Below, piece after piece: positions 1 through 11,600 of a stretch of 64,000 nucleotides of DNA. The notes under the pieces were generated by a model. The model made no database searches. It was not told the DNA's origin and saw only the letters and a program-made list of their open reading frames with translations. The position numbers and the translations under genes were made by a program. The number at the start of each line of letters is the position of its first letter. Position 1 is the stretch's first letter. The stretch comes from Galaxea fascicularis (taxonomy: Eukaryota; Cnidaria; Anthozoa; Scleractinia; Euphylliidae): positions 10,972,001-11,036,000 of the forward strand of contig OX419345.1 of assembly GCA_948470475.1 (NCBI GenBank), read 5' to 3'.

Positions 1-99
1 ATTTTTTAAACCTTCGATTTCTCTACCTTCGGCCACGAGTGGAAACCATCGCTTTGTCCGACTCGCCACCGCAATTTTAACAGCTCCAGCGGCTTCATT

Positions 100-1170
100 A
101 CTGGCTTGTTGCTGCTCTGTGGTGATATTATTAGTCAGCCTGGACCTACGATCACAAGGAGAACGCAAACCGGAGGCCAGAAGCATGAAATCTCAACATA
201 TAGTTGGGACTTCAAGAGTGAACAATCTAGATCGCATTCAAGACTTGGTCTGTTCCGAACACGCCGACATCGTATTAATCAGTGAAACCTGGCTGAACGG
301 TGACATCCTAGACCAAGAACTCTTTCCGCTTTCTGACTTTATTATCCACAGGAAAGACCGTAAGGATCGCAATGGCGGTGGCGTTCTCAGTTATTGCTGC
401 TAAAGCCAGCTCTTTCAAATCGATGCAGGAATATGTTCCGGACTCATATGACTTAGAACTTGTGTGCGCTGAGATGACCACCTTATGCAATAAGAAAGTG
501 TTGTTCTGCTCGATTTGCTGGCCAGATCCCGGCAACGATACAGGCTGCTGGTTGGAGAATATTTTTCTTGACCACGCTTCTGAAACCTATGAGAATATGG
601 TAATAGGAGGCGATCTGAATTTGTCCAAAATCCCTTTCATTAGAAAACACTAGTGGCACAAAAGAGGTGGCTTTTTTAGAAATTCTTAATGATCATTTTT
701 AAACACAATTAAACTTTATCCCCACCTGTCATGATAGAGTGTTAGACCTCGTAATTACGAACGTGCCGGACCGTGTTCGCGTGCTTGAGGTGCTCAGTCC
801 AAAAGAATCGGATGTGTTCACGGACCATGGCACGGTGTCCTTCGAATTTCACGCTTCTACAAAAGCTACTCACAATTTTAAAAGAACAGTGCACGATTAT
901 CGTAATGGAGACTTTGCCGGTCTTCGGGGAGCTCTTGAGGCCTTGAATTTATACAATCTTATTCAAGACAGCGACGACATCAACATGGACTGGACTTACT
1001 GGAAGGACACATTTATGAGTGCAGTCTCGGATTTTATCCCAACCAAACAGTTCAAGGGAAAAAACACCGCGCCTTGGATCACAAGTGAAATCATCCACGC
1101 TCATCATTTGAAAGAGTCACACCAAGATGCTTGTGCGAAGAGACTTTCATCAATGCAACCGAGCTGATGT
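100..1170 (+). pseudogene. Decayed non-LTR retrotransposon (LINE), 5' part with AP-endonuclease domain
   Basis: Three overlapping or adjacent reading frames together give a broken endonuclease/exonuclease/phosphatase domain of an APE-type LINE. The pieces are 185-403, 372-653 and 739-1167, in different frames, so at least two frameshifts have occurred. Catalytic signatures are visible: ISETWL (Glu, about 280-294), GGDLNL (about 606-623) and a terminal TDH motif (about 820-828), followed by a conserved-looking stretch ending in PWIT. Upstream, at 106-147 in yet another frame, LLLLCGDIISQPGP resembles the 2A-like motif that some L2/CR1-like elements carry before the endonuclease. No reverse transcriptase follows, so the copy is truncated after the endonuclease. 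L2/CR1-type affinity is inferred from layout, not proven. The element is dead: frames are broken and the RT is absent. Confidence 0.8.
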
Positions 1171-2688
1171 TATAAGAACGGGTAGTTGCTGCCCTCGATC
1201 TTGTAATTCTCATGAATTCGCATTTGCCAATGCTTAAATTCAGAGATCATGAACTGCCCCAGTCACTCACTCCGTGGGATGCCTGTGGCACCCACGGTGA
1301 AAATTCGGTATCCACAAATTGCAGTGTTTTTTTTTTTAAGTTTCCCGTACGCCGTTTCCCGCGGGTAGTTTTGTGACAATAAAAGATATTTCTCTCCAAT
1401 TGTCCCGTTCAGAGGTTTGAACTCGCACCCATTGGGTTGAAGCGCGTGCGTACTGCCTCTGCGTTGACAATGTATCTGGCTTAGCCGCGGGTCAAATTTG
1501 ACTTTTTATCCCTCGGGCGATTTCCAAGATGGCGCCCACGTTTACAGAGGTAAGAGTTGACAAATTAGCAGGATAAAGTTTGCAGTATGTCATTTACGTA
1601 TAATACAAAGAGAAGGGGCCCCAAAATTGAGCCCTGCGGCACACCTGAGATGACATTTCCGCAATCGGAGAAAGCACTATCGATCATAAAGAAAATCACT
1701 CAACCAGAGGAGGACAATGCGAAAGAGATGCGGAAACGAGAAGTTACATTTTGAAATGACGTTTCGGTTGCCGTCGCCGTCGTCGCTGCTAAAACTCCAT
1801 CACGGGAATCTATTTGTTGATAAGATACGCGAGACTCTCTCTCACTTAATGGCTAAAGCACGGCCGGCAGAAAACGTGGGAAGCTTTGCCGCCAAATACC
1901 AAGGTCTTGCCTTACGATTTGTTGCTAACGTGGATTTTTATTTCTGAACAAGATTTTAAAAAAAACTGACGAGAAAGAAGTGCATTATTTGGTGTTGCTC
2001 TTGGACTAAAAATCTAGCCTTTAATAATTTGTTGCCAAACGAATGGTATATTGCAGCAGAAATCTGGAGTCATCGTCCCGTTTTGGACTGTGATAAGTGT
2101 GAAATCAACCAGTTAGCGCCATAGTCACAACGTTGTAACTAAAGTTAAGCAAGCAGCAAATTCCCTCTAGTTTAGAAGAAATTCAAAACGTATTAACGTC
2201 TTTTTGTTCTCAGTTTCGCAATAAATCTTGAATTTTGTTTTCGCTGATTTGTTTGAAACTGTTTCAATGACGCCGACTATCTAAGGGTTCGGTAAGTACT
2301 CGGATTTGCCTGGGGAACAACGTTAAGTAAAAGACATTGGATTTTAATCTGAGTTGGTGATCTTTAATGACAAACACATGATGGTCATGAAATTTACCTC
2401 CGTGTCAATCCAAACGCTTGTGAAGACGTATAGAAAACAGATACTCCGAGTACCAGGCGGCGCAAATTTCGAAAAAATACAAAAAACTAAGGTCGTACAT
2501 GGCCGCGCAGGAGAACGCCTCCTGGCACTTGGAGTAGAAACCAGTTGACAACGCGAATATAAAAACAGTTGGAACTGGAACTCCACTAATTTAACTCCAA
2601 AATACTGTAGCCAAACATCTGTCATCTTTTACAAGTTCCATACATAAATACAATATATATCATACAACAATATGGATGAGATTAGAGG
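1168..2688. other. Intergenic DNA downstream of SETD1
   Basis: No convincing gene. Around 1573-1737 an open stretch on the plus strand reads [17 protein letters not shown], a string I associate with repeat-derived peptides in animal genomes but cannot assign. At 1408-1440 the minus strand has a tRNA B-box-like sequence (GAGTTCAAACCTC), possibly a SINE scrap. Two ATTAAA hexamers on the minus strand (complements of 2343-2348 and 2363-2368) lie about 320-350 bp beyond the SETD1 stop and could be its polyadenylation signals. Confidence 0.4.
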
Positions 2689-5600
2689 TTAGTTCAGAGT
2701 GCCTCTGCATGAAGGCACCCCGCATAAACAAGGAATTTTTTCGTCCTCGATTGGGAATTTGTAATCGTACGTGATTTCTTCATTTACTCCAATGTCTCTC
2801 TTGGAATATATCACGATTTTTTTGGCATTCTCTAATGTGACTATCTTGGCGTAGCAATTCGGCTAGAGAAAGGAAGAAAGAAAGAAAATATAAGCATTAA
2901 TCGAAATGATCGACAAAGTGCAACAGCATAATATAAATCCTACAAGAATGCACCAAAGCGAAAATCAACCAGGTGTTTGAAAACGTTTTCACCAGGAATA
3001 AGTCATCAGTATTACATTCCAGTGATCCCTCAGCTTTCGGCTAAAAATTGACAAAACACAGGAGGATGTCTTTTTGAAGAAAGAAATTTATGCGAGGAAA
3101 AGTAACAAGAACTTGTGAAATTTGAGGCCGTGACAAAATTGTCATCTGAAGAATACACACTAACAACTTTAATCACCATTTTTCCTTGTCGATGTACATA
3201 ACAGTTATTACACCGTTTTAAAATAATATTCATTGTCCTGGCACACAAACTTTAAAATGACTAAAGCTTTAGTCAAACACCACGATTAAAGGGATTATAA
3301 ATCACTTACATCGCAGCTATGATTGATAAAACGCGCTAAGTTCCCTTTGGTAGTCGCATCAATGATAGTTTCTTGATCCACTCTAAACAAGTAACTGGAA
3401 CCAATACCCATCTCCTCGTATCGGCGCTCACGAATATCGGCCATAGGCTGTCTGATCACCTCTCCAACATACTCTGTGACCATCTCATCTGCTGCTATGG
3501 ACTCCATTGCAAAAAGTCCCCAGTCATGAATACCAGACTTAGCGAAACGAAGCTGCTTTTTACGCACCTGTAACAGGCAAAGGACACTTTACACTTCTTT
3601 CGAATTGAAGGCTTAAAATGAAACGATTCACGCCGCAAAAGCCAATCAAATTCAAGTTCACGGCTTTTCCAAAAATTAACGTGAAGGACCGATTCTACTT
3701 TGAAAGAAATGTTTGCTTAAAAGAAATGTTTCAAGTCTTATCAATAAATGAAAGTGTATTGACGACCAAAAATGAATATACCGCCACTGAATGCAACTTG
3801 GATTCGTAAAAGGCTGATTATACTGCCTGTGTTGATGTACAGTTTCACAGCGCTTCCAGTATTTTCCTTAAAGTTACTGCTACGTCAAGCATACGGTCTA
3901 CAGCATATAGTTCTTGATATTCAAGATCACTTTTCTTCGGGTCTAAGTCAGTTTGGATTAAGGGAACGCAATTGTTGTTACAGAGCAATGGCAGTACTAC
4001 AACAAGTTGTAAAAATACTTGAGACACTGTACGCCGAAAGAAGAGACGTTTTTGATTGCGAATGCCTCAACAATTTTGCAACTGGTTGTAGCTTTTTCAA
4101 TGACCACGAACTGTTCTTTGAACATAGTTAAAACTAAATAATCCAACTCATTCGAAGATCTCATCATGGACAGACTAAAATAATCTCAGTTGCCCCCCAC
4201 CCCCCCTTTTTTTTTTTTACAGAAATTTAAATTATTTCCGACACAAGTTCTGATAGTGGTATTCTTTGAATTAATTCCGATAATTCCTTTTTCCCTCGAT
4301 CAAAAAACAAGGTTGCAACTTACCATGAGTTGATTGAATTTGAGTAAGTCACCAAATTCCTCATTACATACTGCTGATTGAAGCCTCCTTTGAGTCGCTC
4401 TGTGCTCACGTGATTGTTGCTTGGCCTTATTACCATCTGTTTTCTGCTAATTATGAATAAACCAAAGCAAAGGCTTTAGCACAAGTAATCTACTCATTCA
4501 AATACTCGCTGTGGACACTGCCTTGTGTACCTTTAGCTGAGTTACTCTTAGGCCTGATAGGTTCCAAGCATTTAGGAAGACTAGGTTATTTGCCGGAAAA
4601 CCAGACCTCACCCGAAAACGAAGCTATGCATGGTAGACAGGCAAAGGACGGGAAAAAATCTTCCAATCTATGGCATTTCAAATGATCACCTCCCTAAAGC
4701 CAAAATTCAAGCCAAAGGGTAACAGTGTAACCGACACCGGCCCGAACTCAGCGGACATACTAAATAAAGCGGATTCTGTGCTGTACCTGTGGTTGTTCTG
4801 CAGTAACATTTGCTTGACACTGCAGCTGTCGCCGTTGTGCCTGAAGGTATTTGGCCTTTTCCTTTATGTCAATCCTGTAAAATCCCTCAGCTCTCGCACA
4901 TCCAGTCACGTGCACACGGACACCATGCTCTGTTTTCTGTTTACGCCGCAATTTTGATACAACTTGAGCAGTTGGTGGCAAGAGTTAAGGTTACAAGGAT
5001 TGCAAAAGGTAAATTCAGTTCCATATTAAAAGATCTATAACTTAGCATTATGTAATCCATGCATCATAAATAACACGCTACAGTAGTAAAGAAAATTAGT
5101 GACATTTCCACGAAGTTTCCATAAGAAACTCTCCTTCAGACTGCCCGTTGAAAGGTCAATCCAAGCAACGCAGCATTAAACTAATAGATCACGAACTGGA
5201 TAAAAAGTGGTTCATGTTAATTGACGGATCTTTCAGTTGGTTGGCACAAGGGGCAGCAAACTGGCCAACCGAAGCTACCCCACGTCAAAGCAATAGGTTA
5301 CCCAGCAAACCATCCACTCAGCAGGTTCAGTACAAATGATTCCCTTGACATCCCTGCAAGACTACAACGTGAAACTTCCTAACTTTATGGGGCACATTAT
5401 GCACGACAAATTTTTCTTTCTCTTTTTAAACTTGGAACCGGCCGTCAGAGTTCGACAATTTGTCTACAATTCACAAATTTAGCGAGTTGGAAGAATCCGC
5501 ATGAACAATTAGGTCATAAGGAGTACAGAGTCATGTAAGATGACAACAGGAGCCCTGATGACAACAATACTGCTCACAAGACCACCGTTTGTGCCGTCTT

Positions 5601-8600
5601 CGTCAAAAAAGGACACCTTTAGTTTACGAGGCCATAGTTCATTGAAAATCTACCAAACAACTGCTTTGAGCGTTAGCAAATGAATTTGTTTAAATTATAT
5701 ATTTTTTGTTTTTTTAATTTCAAAAAATCTGGGGGGCTCGCGCACCGCCCCCTCTCCTGCTAGGGGCCTGATGAGAGTTGGAACAGTTGGTTCCCAGGCA
5801 TGGAAGTTACAGTTGTGCATAATAAAAGGATATGAGGATGGCTACTCCAGTGGGCATCAACAACTGACTCTGATCCAACCTGTTGAAGCTGCTCAAAGCC
5901 AACTTTCATGTAATAACAGTCCTCTGCATCAATCCCCAGTTTATGAAATTCATATACCAGTTGATCATCAGTCTCAAACGACCTGACGGGAAACTGGGGC
6001 TTAGGAGGAGCAAGATCAGGCACAGGAAGCCTGGGCTCTGTAGAGTCAACAGTTAAAATATCTACCACTGGTGACTCGGTCAATTGTCTGTCACCAGGGA
6101 GGGGTGGCTCTTCACTGTCACTTTTAAATACTTCAGATTCTTCCACTGATTCTAACACAGGTTCACGTTCAGCTGGTGCTGCCAAACCATAGGAATGGTC
6201 TAGCTCAACAAGTGACACAGCCAAGGGCTTGCCTGGAGACAACATAGGCATTTTTGATTCCAATACATGCATGCCATCATCTTTATCTGCCTCACTGTGT
6301 GCCTTCTCTTCACGCAGAAACTCAAGGCTTGAAGATTCAATCTCTTTATCCGAAAGACCAACTATAGCAGTGCCGGTAATACTTTTAGTGTCTACTTGTT
6401 CCATGGTTTCCTCGCCATTGGTCGTGTTTATTTCTTTTGGAGTACAGTAATAGCTTTCATAATTTTTGGAATCTTGGTTTGTTTTCTGAAGCTTGTCCTC
6501 AATGCTGGGTTCAAGATTTTGTTTTCCTGTTTCAGATGCTCCGCTCTCCCCTTCACAAGGCACTGTCTTGTTTTTAAACAAATCAGGTACAATGTTGGCA
6601 ATGTGGAAAGAATGAAATGGCTCCACTGGTCTAGGTTGTTCGACTTTAAAGTTACTTTTTTCTGTCACAGTTGTAGTCTCAATTGAACTTTCGGGTTGTT
6701 TGTTTACAGTTTCCATATCTTCATTCAATCTGAAACTTGTAGAATCATCTGCAACCTCAGGAGAGGATTCTTTCACACTATCTACTGGATGAAGAAGACA
6801 CACATCAACAACTTTCAAATTACTTTTGTAACAAAAACCAGAAAACTACTCAATGGCTTCTATTTCTCTGCTTGGTAGCTGCAGGAGCCATTTCACAGCT
6901 GAAATCCCATGGATGCTAAGCAAATCAAAACTCTGAAAATGAACTGCATCAGCAATGATCCAGATTTCCCTAAATAAAAACAGGCTCACAAGGGTGTACT
7001 TGTACGGCTTCACTAGATGTTTTTTTTAAAAACACGTTTTGGTTTCCTCCAGACTCCAAGAATGACCAGAATTTGTTTTATGAAAATACCATGCATGTTA
7101 TTTGAAAACAGAATACTGTACAGTCAACACATATAGGCTTCAACTCCAACTTTGGATGAATTTTAAAATATGATGCACAAAAATCTAAAATAGATTCTTT
7201 TACAGAGCACATGTCTTATTTATTTATTTTCAGTCAAACCAAGTAAGCTTAAAAAGGAAAGGGGGAATGTAATCTTAAGTCATAAAACTTTATTTCTGAA
7301 TACCTTCGAGGGTATTGTTGAAAAGACGACTGGAATCCTAATGTAAAGGAAGCTTCTTGGGTAAAGAACAACTTCTGTGTTTTCACAAATAATTATGAAT
7401 GCAAAATACAGGAAGAAGCACCGTTCCATGATAAATTGTCTCACCTGTTTCTCTTTCAACTAACACTGGTGCCATTTCCTGATCTTTAAGAATTTGCTGT
7501 TTAGTGTCTTTGTTAACAATCAGCAATTCATCTTCAATTTGTTCCTTTTCTTCCTCACTTTCCGATTCAGTCTCATCATCAGTTTCACTTTCAGTTTCAC
7601 TTTCTTCATCGCTTCCCTCCTCACTCTCCACATCATCATCCTCAGACTCGCTTCCTTCACTCTCTGATTCACTGCTACTACTTGAATACACCTTGTGATA
7701 CAAGGAGGAGCCAGTGCTGGGCCGCCGTTCATCAGCTACAAGCAAATAAAAGTAAATAAAACATTGCAATTGCTTTATATTTCGCATACAAAGGAATACA
7801 CAAACTAGGATAACCTCAGTGTTGTGTACCATTTTCATTTATTCCTCCTGGAGTTAAAAGTCCTAGTTCAAAACCACTCTATCAGAGTAATATGTCGTTA
7901 ACTTTGGAAACCAAAAGTTAACAACATTACTTTTGACAGAGCAGTTTACCATTCAGCATAAGAAAGCAATATAACCATAAGTTCAGGGTTTTTACCAGGG
8001 AGGATTTAATGAGCAGGGGCCAACTTTGCTACCACAGCAGAATTCTTGAGGAACATTTATCAGTTGCAGGATTGTAGCAACTATTCGGCCTGGTTGATTA
8101 ACCATGTGTGTTTACCTTCTGTTTTCCTCACTATTGTTGCTCGTGGTGCAACATCCATACTGTCATCAAGTTGTTGCCATGGAGACTGACTACGCTCTCC
8201 TTCTTCCAACCTGGAATTTGTGTGGAGTCGCTTATCCCATCCAGAACTACTTTCCAAGTCAGTGTCCATTTCCAAGTCTGTTTCTTCCATTATCTGTTTT
8301 TTGGTTTCTCTCTCTGGCAACTCGGAGTATTCTGTGTTACTACGCTTTCTTGATAGACTCTCTACTTCCTCGGGTTTGGGATGCTCTAATGTCCTTTTCA
8401 CCTTAAATGAGGGTAACTTTGGAAGAGAAGCACGCAACCCCAACAGCATGCTGTGGGATCTCTCAAATGGACTTGGACCAATTGCAGGAGTTCCAGTTCC
8501 TAAATTTGATGGAAGACCAGCAGTGGAGGCCGGGCTTTGGCACACTGAGAGATTTCTAGAGGAATTTGCAGTTGTCTGTGAGACTGACTGTTGACAAAAG

Positions 8601-11600
8601 ATACCAAATGGTCAAATCTTGGCATTCAATCAGTTTGATTGATCACAGTGAAATGTAGAACATGTATATGGTAGTCAATATCTTTTGTGCAAAAGGTAAA
8701 AATTGAGTGGCGCAACAAGAATGCCTGTCCTAATAACGTCTGCGAAAACAAATTTTCTGAACTGGTCATCAACATTGCTATCAAACTACACACTGTTCTC
8801 TCATGTCTCTGCTGGGAGCATGTGTGATACAGACAGGGCATGCATCCACAATGATTATCTAGAGTGATGATCAATAAACAACATAAATTTTACATGCACC
8901 TATAATCAACATCAGTTCACTCTTGGTTTGCAAAACTCATGCCACTTTCTTAACCCTTTAAACCCTAAGAGTGATCAGCATGAAATTTCTCCTGGTAAAA
9001 TATATGCTTTATAATACAGAGTGGTCACGAGAATTAATGACAAGATCACACAAGATTAATTTGCTTGATATTTTAACAACTTCCCCCTACTACATCTATA
9101 GGAAATGTGTAGGGACAACAAATGAGAATTTCAATTTTGATCTTAGGGTTTAAAGAGTTAACCAATGAGAAGCAAAACCTTTAACCAATATCATTGTGAC
9201 TTGCAAGTACATAATTTCCTGTGCTTTGCATCAGTTACATGCAATTGCTTCATATTCTGATTGGCTCATTGCACTTCTCCAGTCTGTTCTGATAGGCTGA
9301 AATTATTCAGGGTTCTCCTTTCATGCCGGTGACTGGCAACTTTCACCACCTGTACAGGGTTTTCAACTGTTTTGTAAAGTAGCGGACATACTTCTGAAAG
9401 TACCGGACGTGAATGTTTACAGTAGTAAAAAAAATCGCCGATATTGATCTCAAGTACCGGACGTGGAATGGCAAACGACCGGACGAAACGTCCGGCCTCC
9501 GGCCTCAAATGAAAACCCTGCCTGTATGACACTCAACTGAAAACTGCTTAACTAGTCATGAACAAGATCATATTACCTCAATCGATCCCAATAGTTTGGA
9601 TTTAAGATTAAACACACTACCTTAGGCTTTGTCTTGTTATCCCACCATGACTCCAAAGCTTTAAATGCAGAAGCCTCCACAAGCTTTTTAAAGATGTCTC
9701 TTTTAAGCACAGTATCCAACTCACCACAAATGTTTCTATATACCTCATCAATAATTACAGCTGTCAATGGCTTCTTTTGCTCTAGTTTTTGATAGCCAAA
9801 AGTTCCACTGTTGGGATATCCAGCATTAGAAAATTGTGGTGGAACCCTTGGATCATAGAATCCTGAGGACACACTCAAGGGAGGAGGGATGGATGGCAGT
9901 TGGACTGGGATAGGTTGCGCTACAGGGGGTGGCACTGTTGGGGGAGGCACTGCTGGGGGTAGAATGGGTCTTGCAGGTAAAGAAGGACGAATTGTAGGAG
10001 GTGGAGGAACTAAAGGATGTGCTGGAATGGGTGGAGGAGGGACTGTGACAGGTACAATGGGTGGAGGGGGTACCCTTGGGTTGAAGAACGGAGGGGGTGG
10101 GATACTGGGATTGAATATGGGTGGTGGGTATGGTGGAAAAACAACACTTGGAGGCGGAACAGAAATGTTTTCTGGCTTAGGCAAAGGTTTGCCTTCTGGT
10201 TCATTTACTTCCAGTGTGTCTTCATTTGAACTGATGGATGACAATGACATGGCATCATCATTGTCTTCATTGTTCACATCACCAATGTCTTGGTCATCTT
10301 CATTGCCTTCAATATCAGAATAAAGATCAACAGAAGCTTGTTCTTTAAAGGTTGTTGAGCTGTTGCACCCTATGTGACTCACTGCTTCAACAGCAGGTGA
10401 ATTACAGGGTGAGATGTCTTCTGTAAGTGGCAGGTTCGTTGATCTCAAAGTACTATCCTCTGTTCCACCACACTGAACAGCAACATCTGCAGCCACTTCA
10501 GGGGGCACACTGCTCCAGCCACCTCCAGGTTCTTCATCTTTGGATGAATTACCTAAGCTTGGTGAGGAAATCAACTCACCTTCTGCTGAATTCAGCTGAA
10601 CACTTTTTAGGACTATCTGTATCTTTTTTGATTTAGGTCCATTGTTCTCCTTTTCTTCCTGAAACGCAGTCTCAGAGAGTTTCCGTTTTTTCACAGCATT
10701 TTGTGCGGCTTTGATTTTACTTCTGGTGATATCCAACTGTACTTCATGAGCAACATCACGCTCATCACCTGGAGGCAAAGGCTCCTCCTCATCAGAACAC
10801 GCCTCCACTCCAACTGTGTAGGCATCCTCAGAGTATCTATTTTTCACTACTGTTTCACCAACTATAATACCAGCTACTACAGATGAAATAATTTCTGCTG
10901 CACTACTTACAAAGGTTTCATTCTCAGGTTCTGCTGAATCGGATCTACAATTATCCTTGGTTTCATTATTTCTCTGTGGCTGTTCAGTGGTTCCTTTGTT
11001 TCCAGAATTAATGCACTCTTGCCCATAAACAGAAGTTTTTCCTTCAATATCCTTTTCACACAATCTGGGATCTTGGCTTTTGAAGTTATTGTCACCAGCA
11101 TTTAAGAGATCACTATTGAGAACTTTTGGATCACTTTTATCATCATTTTTTGGCTCTGGACTGGCTTCTTCATCCTGCAAATCCTTTACTTTCTTAGCTT
11201 TAATTTCACAGGTTTCAACATTTTTCCCTCTCAATCTTGGATCTCGACTGTACCCATCATCTCCACTCTGCCCATCTTTGCCTCTTTCGTTAACTCTTGC
11301 ATTCTTATTATGAACCCCCAAGTCTTTTCCCCCATTACTTTCATTATCTTTATCCCACAACCTGGGATCCCTACTCTGCGACTCCCTGTAATCTGACCAC
11401 CTGCATTCATCCCCTCGTCTGGGACTTGTACTATACCTGTCTTTCTTGTATTTGTAATCATCTTTGTCCCAGCGACCTCCAGTTCTTTTTCTATCATAAT
11501 CATCCCGTCTGCAATAGTCTCTCTTATCTAAATACCCATCTCGTTTATACCTGTAGTCTCCATACTTGTCAAGCCTTCTATCATCTTTACTGCTAAGATC

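Noticed and set aside
9889..10323. Glycine-rich plus-strand ORF
   Set aside because: It is the antisense of the Pro-rich block of SETD1 (CCN codons read as GGN).
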